The notes: generated from the letters alone by a model not told the origin. DNA of 64,000 nucleotides from Linyphia triangularis (GCA_963978545.1 OZ021725.1:9613346-9677345); one strand, 5' to 3'. Shown: positions 40,701 to 53,560, counted from the first letter of the stretch. Program-made: numbers and translations.

Positions 40701-42372
40701 TTCAAATTAAAAAAAAATAAAAAATAATCAAATTTCAAATTTTATCTTCTTTTCCATTTTTCAATATTTTTTCCTGATTTTTTAATTTTTTTTTTCCCTA
40801 GTAATATACTCTAACTTTTTACTCATCCGATTTAGAATAAGTAAAATAGTTTTCGAGAAAAACGATAATTACTGTACCTGTAAAAAAAGCGTAAATAACG
40901 GGTGTTTTTCAACATTAAAATTTGTAAAAAAAAAGTTTTTATTTCATTCAAAAATCCATGCCTATTTTTGTCAAATGGATATCAAGAATGACTCACATAA
41001 AATTTTAAGTCATTTCATTCATATTTACTGAAGTTTTAGCATTTTGATTGGTGGGAATTTCAAAAATCACGAACTGAAAAAAATGCGTTCGAAACATTAA
41101 AAGAGCTATTGCGGCAATGCTGAATTCTCCATAGAAATACAGTTTTTCTGATCGGATAAGCTCAAAAACTTACCAGAATAAGAAGAAGGTTTCAAAGATT
41201 ATAAACACGCAAAAAATATTAAATTCATATTTTTAGTGAATTTTTTTGTGAAAACAAAGGGAACCAAGTCCCCTTTAAAACTAAATCAAGCGCGACTGGA
41301 AGAATAAAAACATCTTCTAAGACTGCTTTCTTGAAGTAATTTTCTTCCGTGAGACTTCCTTCGAGAACTGCATTCTAATGGGCACTCATTTGCTACAGTC
41401 ATAAAGTGCAAGATAATGATATACAAAATCTCACAATAATACATTTCATTCGTTACGCTTACAAAGCACTACCTTTCTGAATGTGATAAAGAAAGAATGT
41501 TATTACTGAACACATTTTAAAAAAACAAACACTTAACCTATTTCGTGTGAGACTTTTATCTCAATGGTCTCATCTTTTGATTCGAAGTGCGATTATTGTT
41601 CTCTCGAGAGAAATTGACTCTGTATGTAAACCACGAAAAAGGAAGGAACGTAAGAACTAATTATAACTGAATTATAGTTACGATTTATAATTTGAGCATA
41701 AACAAACGAGTGTTTATAAGACCTATTTTTCTAAGGAGGACCAATTTATGCCATAAAATAGGCTCGTTGTGTAGTTACTTTCTTAATTTATGAGGAAACG
41801 GATTCGCTTTGGGGGACAGAAAAGATTCAAAGTTATTATATTTTAAATTTTTTAAAAATGTTTTTTTTTTTTTTTTTTTTTTTTTTTTTCCCGAAGTATA
41901 TGGGTCAATTTCTCTTAAACGATGTTTTCTTGTCCTATCACAAGGGGGAAGTTTTATTTTAAGGAAATGAAATATAAATAAAATAGATTGCCATGTGTTT
42001 GCACCTAAACCAAAAATACTTTCTGTAAATATAGAAAGTATTTATTCAGTTTCTTTTTAACAAAAGAATTAAGCAAAAAAAGAAATGCGTATAGAAATCA
42101 GATGCAACTATTCTATATCATATCAGAAATTTCTTCAAAAAGATTAAAAAAGATAATGAAGTTCAATGACGTTCTCCTGAAAATGTTCATGAAAAAATAG
42201 AAACAGACAAGGTAAAGAAAAAGTCGTAATTTAAAGTACATATCCTCTAAAATCATCCTACGTTTAGTATTACCTGATAAAACGATATATAATCAGGCTG
42301 TAGTTCTAATTTTTTTTACCTGTACCCAAGCTCCCTAATCGTGGACGTATCCCCTACTGTAGCTGAGATTTT
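40701..42372. other. AT-rich spacer, no gene seen
   Basis: It includes a 29-bp T run at 41861-41889. No repeat termini or coding signal were recognised. Confidence 0.5.
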
Positions 42373-42376
42373 TTAA

Positions 42377-43106
42377 GGCATCTTCTCACTTTAGGCACCT
42401 CGAAAATAGGCTATTTTCGCGATTTTTTTTTCGAGGATTTTTGCAAACAATTATGGGAAAAAATGGATCCTATATAATAAACACATCTTTCAAGTACAAG
42501 AAAAATTTTATTTTTTTATTTTTTTGAACAATTATTATAATAAAACAGTAGCATCGAAAAACCCGTGTAGAAATGTAATGTTCGTGGCTTGTTGATGAAA
42601 TTTCGGAAACTATCCGGCCGATTGTCATGAAATTTGAATGACATATTCTTCATAGTTATGGCTATAGCGCATATCATCAGATTTTTGATATTCGCGAAAA
42701 TAACAAAATGGCGCACGTTTTTCGAAAAAGTAAAAAAAAAAAGCGTTTTTTTGCAGTTTTTTGTAAAAAAAAAAAAATACTTCAAATCAAAATTTCAAAA
42801 GTCTGATGATATGCGCTATAGCCATAACTATGAAGAATATGTCATTCAAATTTCATGACAATCGGCCGGATAGTTTCCGAAATTTCATCAACAAGCCACG
42901 AACATTACATTTCTACACGGGTTTTTCGATGCTACTGTTTTATTATAATAATTGTTCAAAAAAATAAAAAAATAAAATTTTTCTTGTACTTGAAAGATGT
43001 GTTTATTATATAGGATCCATTTTATCCCATTATTGTTTGCAAAAATCCTCGAAAAAAAAATCGCGAAAATAGCCTATTTTCGAGGCGCCTAAAGTGAGAA
43101 GACGCC
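42377..43106. mobile_element. Foldback element with 310-bp arms
   Basis: The arms are 42377-42686 and 42797-43106, inverted and about 99% identical (roughly four mismatches seen), separated by a 110-bp A-rich centre. TTAA flanks both sides (42373-42376 and 43107-43110), as for piggyBac targets. The tips read GGC(A/G)TCTTCTCACTTTAGGC. Open frames on both strands are mirror images of the arms and are not genes. The class is tentative. Confidence 0.9.
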
Positions 43107-43157
43107 TTAATTGCAAAATGCAAATTCACAATATATTTTATATAATTTATCATACAA

Positions 43158-43309
43158 ACTAGGGTTGTGGGACATCTCACAACTTTCAATTACACTATAT
43201 TACTGATGTGGATTTGTGTCATCTATCGTTTTTATATTTCCATCATTCGTTTAGAAAAAATGGTCAGTTTGATTATATTTTTTGCAACAATTCTTTTATG
43301 TGAATTAAA

Positions 43310-43354
<45 letters not shown>

Positions 43355-44118
43355 AAAACTTCGCAAAAATTGTGTTTTTGGCGACATACTTTTTGATAGT
43401 TCTTATACTATCCTTTCTTATTAGTAAAACTGAGAAGAGAACAAAAAACGATCGGTTGATGAACTATATTCAAGCAAAGAGAACTCTGTGTTAAAGGCAT
43501 TCGTTTTTTAACTTTGTAAGCCGTTAAAGCATTTTTAGGGGAATTTCGGTGGTGGGATGGTTTAGTACACCTTAAGACGTATTGCCACAGCGATTTTGGA
43601 CAGAATCGTTACAGTCGTTTTTTACCAATTACTGAAAAACATGAGTTTTTCAATGGCAGCGCGATTTTGGCGAACACCTTAATGGTAGATCCTTGTGCCA
43701 TCACCAACCAAATTTAAATATCGTAGGATAATTTGTCCGGAAGTTATGGTGACTACAGACAATTTTTTTCCAGATAACCTTTTTGAAATCAGGATGTTCC
43801 AAAACGTGGAGAAATGCAAAAAAATAAGTGTGTTTATAAGTAATTTTAATAATAAGTAAAAATTTTTGTGTGTGGACAGAATACTATACTTTCATTACCC
43901 TATGTTTACGCCGATCAAACGGTATAGTGATTAGTGTGCTAGCTTCTAGATCGCGAGTTTGCATGTTCGAGTCCCGTGTTAGGCATGGGTGTTTGTAAAT
44001 GTATGTTGGCTTGTCTAATGACGGATGTTTTGGCGCATTATAGCCCTCGTGTTGCTGACGGCGCCAGATAATCTGAAAACAACCAACATTATGTTTACAT
44101 ATGGGTAATTGAAAGTAA
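43158..44118 (+). repeat. Repeat B, copy 3, interrupted by a SINE
   Basis: It starts ACTAGGGTTGTGGGACATCT and ends GGGTAATTGAAAGTAA. A TAA microsatellite (about 43311-43342) has grown in the A-rich patch. The terminal palindrome is split by the SINE at 43910-44089. Confidence 0.85.
43910..44089 (+). mobile_element. Arg-like tRNA SINE inside repeat B
   Basis: The head GCCGATCAAACGGTATAGTG, B-box GTTCGAGTCCCG and tail CTGAAAACAACCAAC are recognisable. The flanking TATGTTTAC (43901-43909 and 44090-44098) is a 9-bp duplication lying in the loop of the host palindrome. Confidence 0.9.
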
Positions 44119-44260
44119 AAAAGATAAATACACTTAGTTTACGTATTTGTTTTCGTACTAACTTATACCACAATACGTACTTAAAGAATTATGAGTTATT
44201 ATTAATTAGTTCAAAAAGGTACCAGTACGCCGCAACGTCTCCACAAACATCCCTACATAT

Positions 44261-44718
44261 TGTTGCACAAATTATCTGTATATAGTGTAAATAGTGACGT
44301 ATTATTTTAAAATTCTATTGTAATTTATTTTATCTTATTTTATTTATTAACAGCAATTATACAGGTTAGAAAAAGGTGGCAAAACCTAAAGCAATCGAGA
44401 AATTTCGAGATGTTTCTTTTTCGACGAATTGGCTGGAAATTTCGCGAATGTGCTCTCGCGCCAGGTATAAATAAGACTGGAGATCGGGAAAGTTTTCAGA
44501 TTGACTTCGGACTTCGATGTGAGCTGATCGCTTTGTTTACTAGAGTGAACTTGTATAATTGCTGTATTCGAAGTTGTTCTTACTGAAGCTTGTGTTGAAG
44601 CTTGTGGGTGATTAAACTGTTGTCTTTGAATAAATTTTGTGAATTTGAAGAGTGAATAAATAATAGTTTTTATCTTAAAAGCTGTCCCATCATTGCCTTA
44701 GCGGAAAAATGCATAGCA
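44261..44718 (+). mobile_element. Probable solo LTR (458 bp) with strong TATA box
   Basis: It begins TGTTGCACAAATT and ends AATGCATAGCA. ATAT lies at 44257-44260 and 44719-44722. GGTATAAATAAG at 44465-44476 is a good TATA box, and AATAAA occurs near 44629 and 44655, giving a U3-R-U5-like order. The inverted ends are imperfect. No internal region follows, so a solo LTR is the simplest reading. Confidence 0.6.
44466..44473 (+). promoter_or_regulatory. TATA box in the solo LTR
   Basis: TATAAATA follows a GC-richer stretch (TCTCGCGCCAGG) and precedes a TTTTCAGATTG start-like region by about 30 bp. Confidence 0.5.
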
Positions 44719-44722
44719 ATAT

Positions 44723-45543
44723 GATCTTAGTAGGTATTTTTTGGAACATCCTTTCTGTTTGCACTGGAGATATGCCTGGCTCAAAAGCTATACGAAGATT
44801 ATACAGAGCAATAGCATCGTTAGATCAAGAAGTGGACTATTGAGGTGAATAAAAAACGAGTACATTCCGGGAGGTCTTTTAAAAAAAAATCACCACAAAA
44901 TTCCAGTAAAATACATCAGTTCTCATAAAACTAGAGAGTTGGTTCACGAAGCAACTTCCATCATAATAAATCGAAACCCGAATAAAGGCGAGGCAGATAC
45001 ATTCGAAGGAGATGTTCCATTTTCGTTCGAATGGACGCAGGTCGTTCACTTTCGGTCAAGTGATAACTGAGACCGCACGCGATTCGATTTTGAAGGAAGA
45101 CTTGTTTTATGTCTTCCTTCTAAAACATTTTATCAAGTTAACCGATCAAATATCAGGAGAGGGTTTGCGACATTCAGTTTTTACACAGAGAGAGAGTGAG
45201 TGGGACATTTATCAAAGCTGTCACGCTGGACTGAGTCTGAGAAGCATCGTTATCATTGTGCGAGTTTTTAGAGAGCTCTTCTGTGTATAAAGATGCTATT
45301 TAATTACCTGGGTGGGGTGGGGGGGGGGGGGATTTTAATTCATAAATAAACCTTCTACAATCAATATTATTTTGTATGCATGGAATGTTTTATTATTCAT
45401 ATTACGTGCGATTTAAATGCACGCACGCATGGGTGGATCTTAGCACAGCCCACCTCTTGGCATCTTTTGGAATTATCGCCAAACGAGTGGCGATAACGTC
45501 GCCAATGTGGCAACCTAGACGGATTATAGAGGAGAACAGTCTA
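44723..45543 (+). other. Unassigned region with a 92-codon open frame (45012-45290)
   Basis: Neither the 45012 frame (…RDSILKEDLFYVFLLKHF…) nor the preceding 44780-44843 stretch matches a family I know. A G15-type run lies at 45310-45332. It could be remnants of an internal retroelement region next to the LTR; this is not supported further. Confidence 0.2.
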
Positions 45544-45787
45544 TACTAAAATCCAACTTAACTTGGACATCACTAGATGATAGATCTTCACCGTGCTCAT
45601 AGGCAATTAATCCATTTTAGCGGAGTGAAGACATAATTCTCGCCAAACCTTATGGCCTTTTTGTTCCCTACAGGGTTGTGGTTTGGCGAGCATTATGCTT
45701 TCACGCCGCCAAAATGGATTAATTGCCTATGAGCACTGTGACGATCTACCGTCTAATGACAATGTCAAGTTAAGTTGAAGTTTAGAT
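45544..45787. mobile_element. Near-palindromic MITE (family F), copy 2
   Basis: It is the reverse-complement orientation of the copy at 3495, sharing CACCGTGCTCATAGGCAATT, CCTTATGGCCTTTTTGTTCC and TTGTGGTTTGGCGAG. The ends TACTAAAATCC and AAGTTTAGATA are slightly decayed, and no clear duplication remains. Confidence 0.8.
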
Positions 45788-46199
45788 AGAATTTTACGGA
45801 GCGTCCTGTTTGAACGTGCGATCGCAACGCGGCGTTTCGGAACCAAAACTATTCGAAATGCGCAACGAAATTCTGAAACCTGAATGGTTAATTAATATGT
45901 ATTCATTTTTTTCCGTCATTTATGCTTCTGGTCTCTTGGGAGAAGGTTTTTATGATTTTAAGAGATTCTTTATTCGGCAAATCATTAACACGTACCCTCC
46001 TCCGGCAAAGGATTAGCAAACACATTTATAGTAAGTCTTAATTTTTTTTATAAAATATTATTATTTCTGGCCTTTAAGTATCGTTTTTTTAATTTAAAAA
46101 TAATAATAATAACAAATATTCAGTTAGTAGTCAACTTGGCGAGATTTGAAATAAGTCGCCAAGAGTTGGGCCCATCTAAGATTTTACCCCCACGCAGAA
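45788..46199. other. Unassigned spacer
   Basis: A 68-codon frame at 45810 has no recognisable motif. AAT repeats lie near 46100. Nothing else was identified. Confidence 0.35.
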
Positions 46200-46330
46200 A
46201 TACGGGGTCTTTCAGAAAAAGATTCATTAACTTTGAAGTGACGTAACTGTTAAACAGTGAGAGACAGAAAGAAGAGACAAGTTTTATTTTAGATAGACAA
46301 GCATAGAATTTTAAACACTCTGGTTCAGAG
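46200..46330 (+). repeat. Repeat G copy with intact F target
   Basis: GGTCTTTCAGAAAAAGATTC, CTTTGAAGTGACGTAACTGT and GAGAGACAGAAAGAAGAGAC match repeat G at 3450-3880 without the MITE. Confidence 0.7.
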
Positions 46331-47344
46331 TTCGCCAAAATGCGTGAAATCTGCTTGAACACGCATTGAAAATCAATTTCACGCCCATAGAATTAACCTC
46401 ATGCGTGAATTCAAGCATCGGCACATCATGGTTAATTTTTTTAAATAATCCTCCATCTTATAAAAATCAGAGATCATCCTAGCCGTTTTTCGAAGGGCGG
46501 CCCTACCTTCCTGCCCCTTTTTCTTTGAAAATAGCGTCCTTTTCTGAAAAATTGAAAATTTTTCGTTTATTTTCCAACGGAATGCAATATACGAATCATC
46601 CCGTCGAAATCACCAGTTACGCATGCGCATTCATGTTCAAACGTGCCTCGCACAGACCAGTGACTAACTGAAGTCATCGATCGGCTGCTGATACCACGTG
46701 CTACATTAGTAGGTGGATTGTAGGGGGGCGGGGGAGTCCCACAATTTCCAAATGCAATTTCGTTCTTTAATTAAGTGTATTTCACCGGCTTATTACTATG
46801 CCTTCTTGCGCAAAATAAAGAAAAAAAGGTAACCTCATGTGTGAATTCATGGAAAACGTAGATTAATACTATGTCATTCGCAAGCTTAATCGAGATTTTT
46901 TTTTTTTTTTTTTGACGCCTGTTAGACTGGTTCATATTATTTCGCCTGCGTGTTTTCTAGATATAGTAAATTGTCAAGTTTTACTTCTCCGTCATTTGCG
47001 CCATACTTTTCGTAGTGTTGCCGGCATTTTCCCGATAGTTTTGCGGGTCACCAACGTGGTGTCACCGAACGGCATAGTGTTAAAAATCAGTTTAATCTTT
47101 ATAACCATCAAGTGTTTTTAGTAAGCACCTAAAAAGCACATTTCCGTTATGATACGCGAAATAGCGATTGTGCATCATTGTTATGGTTGTAGGTATTAGT
47201 TTTGTGATAAACTGGCAAACGCTGCTCTGGTTCGCAAATTAGTTACAATATGGAAAGATGCAACACATTGTCTAAAATCTGAATACAGAGGAATGCTTTT
47301 TATCGTGAAGAAGGGCTCTTATGATCTCTTGACTGAATAGTGCA
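46331..47344. other. Unassigned spacer
   Basis: A relatively GC-rich segment at 46480-46740 and a T17 run at 46899 are present. The 69-codon frame at 46912 shows no family resemblance. Confidence 0.35.
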
Positions 47345-47990
47345 CCCCAAGTGGTCATTTTTGCAAAATGCAGTGATTTTACAAAACACAAAGACGGGTT
47401 TCCAGTGTTTCATATTTGCCACTTTTGTTTACTAACAAAATCCCTCCACATAATAATAAAACCCATAAAAACGGAGTTTTTAAAAAATCCTTTATATGCA
47501 CTGTCCATTTTTATATTCATTAACACAGCGCCGATATCAAAAACATTTCTATCAGCAAAATGTGCGGCAGACTACGTTTCAAAATTTATTTATTAAAAAT
47601 GAACGTGAATTTATCCTCATCATTTATTTATTCTGATTGAAATAATTTTATTTTTGATTTATTAAAAAAAAAAAAATTGACAACAGGAAAGAGTTTCAAC
47701 AATGGTCGGTTAAATGCTAGCCAAAGCGCGATTGGATGATGGCAAGTTGATTTATTAGCATTCCGTAAAAGTGACCTTTCAGTAACAGCCCCCAAAATTT
47801 GATAGAATGCATTGTCATCGTCATCGAACCCATCTGCCAAGTCTCAGCCCGAGTGTACGACGGCAAGACCTCCGCAGATTCCGCCGCCATCGATAAACAT
47901 AATCGAAGTTAAATAAATGATTTAAAAATGAGCCACACATTGGTAAACCATATGCCATCGTCATTAAATTTACTCCCATTCAATCAAACT
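47345..47990 (+). repeat. Repeat O split by repeat E copy 3
   Basis: The O halves are 47360-47447 and 47938-47990 (compare 15345-15481). Between them lies E copy 3, from about CATAATAATAAAACCCAT to ATGAGCCACACA, with blocks ATCCTTTATATGCACTG, TTTCTATCAGCAAAATG, GACAACAGGAAAGAG and GCGCGATTGGATGATGGCAA. Confidence 0.7.
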
Positions 47991-48049
47991 GGTGGTCCAC
48001 ATATCCTGAATGGAAACGGTCGCTATAGGTGAAATAAAACTCGCCGACT

Positions 48050-48411
48050 TATGGGTGATGTATCCAGGAAATTGGTCTTCGAAATTGTTTCTCTAATGGA
48101 AGAGAACTCTGTGTTAAAGACATTCGTTTTTCAGGTTTTTACGCCTTTATCACATTTCTACGGCAATTTCAGAGGTGGGGACATTTAGAGCGCCTTAAGA
48201 GGCATTGTAACAACGATGTTTATCACAATTTTTAGAGCCGCTTTTGATTGGAAGATATAATTTATCTCAATGATAACTGCCTTACTCTCATGCACAATTT
48301 TGACGAAAACTTTAATGACAGTTGATGCGTTCGGGAGCTATGCTGATCACAAACATTTTTTTTTTTTAGACCACGTTTATTATCTCAGCACATTCCAAAA
48401 CGTGTAGAAAT
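48050..48411 (+). repeat. Repeat B fragment
   Basis: GAGAACTCTGTGTTAAAGAC, CAATTTCAGAGGTGGGGACA, CCTTAAGAGGCATTG and ACATTCCAAAACGTGTAGAA follow the B order. The copy lacks its start and is cut off at the right by the A element at 48412. Confidence 0.7.
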
Positions 48412-48971
48412 TACAGGTCGGAAATATCGATCGAAATAAATATCGATACTATATCGTTGCATAGAAAAAAATATCGATAAAATATCAATATATCGATACA
48501 TGATTTTTTTTAAATTTGATTTTCAATTTTGCCAGAAACCAAGTTTTTCGGGGCAAATTTCTACTTCACATGATTGCTTTTTTGTAAGGTGACTACTTTT
48601 TCAACTGAAATGGATCTATTACAAAAAAAACAAAAAAACAAAAAAAAAAAAAATTATATTTTCGCTTAATTGGTGCAGTGATTTTAAGAAAAATTTAGAT
48701 AAATTTCAATAGCTTTTAAGTGTATGGAAAATATTGAATATTGGTGCCATTTTAACTATCCTTCAGCCAAGTTCAAACCTTAGTTTTGAGGTTTTTGAAA
48801 AAGGAATAAAGAAAATCGAAAAAACACATGGAATTACAAAACGATCATCAAAAAACTAAAAATATTTGAAAATATCGATATATCGGTGACTTTTATCGTT
48901 ATTATTAAAATCGATATTTTTTTAGAAATATCGATACAAATATCGTCGTATCGATATATCACCGACCTCTA
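48412..48971 (+). mobile_element. hAT-like MITE (family A), copy 4
   Basis: TACAGGTCGG at the left and CCGACCTCTA at the right, with the standard body in between. The flanking 8-mers (GTAGAAAT and TTGCAATA) do not match, so the duplication has decayed or one end moved. Confidence 0.8.
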
Positions 48972-49193
48972 TTGCAATACCGTTGGGTGGACAAAAAAAA
49001 ATATGGTTTCCCGAGGATTGACAATAAAATCTTGGGTTGTGTACAACATAACTGTCAATAGTAGAACTTAATTTGTAATAATGTGCAAACAAGATATCTA
49101 CTCTAACACTTTACAAAGTTTCTCGCGTCCCCAATAAAAGTGAACTGTGATTGGTTAATCGACATTTCCCGCCTTTTTTAAAAACGAGTGAAA
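48972..49193 (+). repeat. Family-C internal fragment
   Basis: GGATTGACAATAAAATCTTG, GTCAATAGTAGAACTTA, TAATAATGTGCAAAC and GAACTGTGATTGGTTAATC match 32460-32625. It is cut off by the Helitron that starts at 49194. Confidence 0.7.
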
Positions 49194-50984
49194 TCTCTAT
49201 ATATATAAGGCAAAGCCCTCACTCACTCACTCACTCACTCACTCACTCACTCACTGACTCACTGACTCACTCATCACTAATTCTCCCACTTCCCACATAG
49301 TCACAACTCTGAAAATCGGCACAAATATCAACAATGGTAAAAATAGAAAAAGTAAACTATTCCGATCTCGATACGTTCCAAACGGGGGACATTCGAAAAT
49401 CCTACTTCCCACATAGTCACAACTCTGAAAATCGGCACAATTATCAACAATGGTAAAAATAGAAAAAGTAAACTATTCCGATCTCGATTAACACACTTTA
49501 AGGGGTCGAAAAGGGGTCAAACGTTCCAAACGGGGGACATTCGAAAATCCTACTTCCCACATAGTCACAACTCTGAAAATCGGCACAAATATCAACAATG
49601 GTAAAAATAGAAAAAGTAAACTATTCCGATCTCGATTAACACACTTTAAGGGGTCGAAAAGGGGTCAAACGTTCCAAACGGGGGACATTCGAAAATCCTA
49701 CTTCCCACATAGTCACAACTCTGAAAATCGGCACAAATATCAACAATGGTAAAAATAGAAAAAGTAAACTATTCCGATCTCGATTAACACACTTTAAGGG
49801 GTCGAAAAGGGGTCAAACGTTCCAAACGGGGGACATTCGAAAATCCTACTTCCCACATAGTCACAACTCTGAAAATCGGCACAAATATCAACAATGGTAA
49901 AAATAGAAAAAGTAAACTATTCCGATCTCGATTAACACACTTTAAGGGGTCGAAAAGGGGTCAAACGTTCCAAACGGGGGACATTCGAAAATCCTACTTC
50001 CCACATAGTCACAACTCTGAAAATCGGCACAAATATCAACAATGGTAAAAATAGAAAAAGTAAACTATTCCGATCTCGATTAACACACTTTAAGGGGTCG
50101 AAAAGGGGTCAAACGTTCCAAACGGGGGACATTCGAAAATCCTACTTCCCACATAGTCACAACTCTGAAAATCGGCACAAATATCAACAATGGTAAAAAT
50201 AGAAAAAGTAAACTATTCCGATCTCGATTAACACACTTTAAGGGGTCGAAAAGGGGTCAAACGTTCCAAACGGGGGACATTCGAAAATCCTACTTCCCAC
50301 ATAGTCACAACTCTGAAAATCGGCACAAATATCAACAATGGTAAAAATAGAAAAAGTAAACTATTCCGATCTCGATTAACACACTTTAAGGGGTCGAAAA
50401 GGGGTCAAACGTTCCAAACGGGGGACATTCGAAAATCCTACTTCCCACATAGTCACAACTCTGAAAATCGGCACAAATATCAACAATGGTAAAAATAGAA
50501 AAAGTAAACTATTCCGATCTCGATTAACACACTTTAAGTGGTCGAAAAGGGGTTAAATGTTCCAAACGAGGGATATCCGAATGTTCCTCTTCCAATGTAG
50601 TCATTTTTCTGATATTTTTTTGCAAATGTTAAAAAAATAAGTCATTCCAATATCGATTAACGAATTTTTAAGGGATGAAAAGACGACGCAACATTGAAAC
50701 TATACGAGGATTAACTTAATGTCTAATTAACTTAATTCCAATACAGCTACTACTTTGAAATTTAGAACTAAGAGCAAACATAAACACAATAAACTATTCC
50801 AGTTTACTATTCACAATTATAAATTTCGTTTAAAATGTCAACAAAGGAAAGTTCCTATTTTGATAAATCAATTTGTCGGGATCGAAAAGGGAGCAAACGT
50901 CTGAAGTGTAGAATACATGAATGTCTTTTGATCGCTAAAATGCTAATGGTAAAATTTCGTAGCGCAGCACGGGTATTCAGCTAG
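49194..50984 (+). mobile_element. Helitron-like element with internal tandem array
   Basis: It starts TCTCTATATATATAAGGC after an A and ends GGGTATTCAGCTAG before a T, the A^T insertion typical of Helitrons. An ACTC microsatellite (49217-49270) follows the start, then a 148-bp tandem array, then 430 bp of unique sequence matching, in reverse, the element at 63455-64000. No Rep/helicase ORF is present, so it is non-autonomous. Confidence 0.8.
49289..50560 (+). repeat. 148-bp tandem array inside the Helitron, about 8.5 copies
   Basis: TCCCACATAG occurs at 49291, 49407, 49555, 49703, 49851, 49999, 50147, 50295 and 50443. The first step is 116 bp, the rest exactly 148. Units 2-8 look identical except at the ends. 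The first unit lacks the 32-bp TTAACACACTTTAAGGGG region. Confidence 0.97.
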
Positions 50985-51890
50985 TAAGTTTATATCTATG
51001 AAGAATTTCTTTCTGATTCCAAATACTCAAACAAAAGTTCTTTAAAAAAAATTAGTTATTTAAATATTAAGAAAAGAAAATACCCCCAAACTGAACCAAA
51101 ACCAGTCCGATCAAAATACTCAACAAAATCTGCGACGTCAAAGCTTCCTTCTGTTTCTAAGGTTATCGTGAGGTTTCAGTCGAATAGTTGGCGTTGATTT
51201 GGTGGACCATTGCCACATTCCGTACAGGTTGGCGCGATTTGCGAGAAACTTGCAAAACTGGTTTCCGCTGCTGCGTTTCAGGCCAAATTGCTTGAGATGT
51301 AGTGACGTCACATCCAATTCGAGCCGAATGAATAGTTTTCTCGCCAACGTGTAACAGTGGAACTTTGAGTGCAAATTAAAAAAAAAAAGGAATAAGCGCA
51401 TTGAGAAGAAATTTTTCAATTCTAAATGTTTCGAAAAGGTCCATAAACATAAAAATTTCTACTCAATGCGCTTTTTCTTTTTTTGTAATTTGCGATCAAA
51501 ATTGCCTTGTTAGAGGTTGGCTAGAAAACGTCTCATTTCGTTCTCATTGAGCGTGACGTAAAGAGATCTCAAACATCTTGGCTTGAAATGCAGCAGCGGA
51601 CACCAGATTTGCAAGTTTCTCGCAGATCACGCCAACCAATACGGAATGTGGCAATGGTCTACCAACGCCAACTTTTTTAACGATAAATATTTGGCAGAAA
51701 CCTCACGATAACCATAAAAACGGAGGGATCTCTTCACGTCACGAATTTTGTTGACTGTTTTGATCGGACTGGTTTTGGCTCGGTTTTGGGGCATTTTCTT
51801 TTCTCACTATTTAAATAACTAATTTTTTTAATGAACTTTTGCTTAAATATTTGGAATCAGAAAGAAATTCTTCATAAATATGTACTAGTT
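50985..51890. mobile_element. Large imperfect palindrome (foldback-like), about 900 bp
   Basis: ATGAAGAATTTCTTTCTGAT (from 50999) is inverted at 51860-51879. Further mirrored blocks are GAACTTTTGCTTAAAT/ACAAAAGTTC, AACCAAAACCAGTCCGATCA/TGATCGGACTGGTTTTGGCT, GTTATCGTGAGGTTTC and GTGGCAATGGTC/GACCATTGCCAC. The centre is near 51440. The arms are more diverged than those of the 42.4-kb foldback. Its left tip abuts the Helitron 3' end. Confidence 0.8.
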
Positions 51891-51979
51891 TCAATCGTTT
51901 TAAAAAAAATGCAGGAATTGTCCATTGTCCACTCAACATCATCAACCATCGGTTCATATTTCCCACTTGCACTGCCATC

Positions 51980-52018
51980 AGAGCAGTCTATCCAGTTGTT
52001 TATCTCTATCGATAGTCC
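51980..52018 (-). mobile_element. Family-C terminus
   Basis: GAGCAGTCTATCCAGTTGTT + TATCTCTATCGATAG is the inverse of the C TIR, close to the version at 30474 (both continue with a CCATCAGAG/CTCCGATGG block). No partner end was identified. Confidence 0.5.
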
Positions 52019-52430
52019 CAACATTCGCACAGTTGAAATCTAAAATAACCCAAACAGGAAATTTCGAAAGAACGTTTTCGCCAGACGTAATTCGAAAAGA
52101 ACGTCAACAAATAGAACAGGAAACGAATCCCGGGATTTGTACAAACACTGCACACAAATGGAATCTCCCCTCTTCAACAAATCCATTACCGTAGGAGGGG
52201 GGGAGGAGGATCGGAAGGAAATAACACTAAATATCGTTTGGTGGGTGCGTAGATTACACATTAAGGAGTGCTGAGTCACACCTACAGGGGGGTGCTCTCG
52301 TTTCATGCATGGATGATCTCTGCTTCCCTGCGTGGAATAACTGAGAGAGAAGACACCTATCATCCGCAGATATTTTAATGGTGGGAGTGTTGTGTTAGGA
52401 TAGGGGGAGAAGGGAATTTATTAAATCCTT
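52019..52430. other. Unassigned spacer
   Basis: G-rich patches occur at 52194-52208 and 52287-52294. Open frames of 89-107 codons on opposite strands overlap and show no motif. Confidence 0.35.

Positions 52431-53560
<1,130 letters not shown>

Noticed and set aside
42516..42858. Two mirror-image open frames of 89 and 74 codons
   Set aside because: They lie on the two arms of the foldback element, include homopolymer-encoded F/K runs, and reflect the palindrome rather than coding.
49217..49270. ACTC repeat as telomeric-type sequence
   Set aside because: It is a short microsatellite near the start of a Helitron and not an arthropod telomere repeat such as TTAGG.
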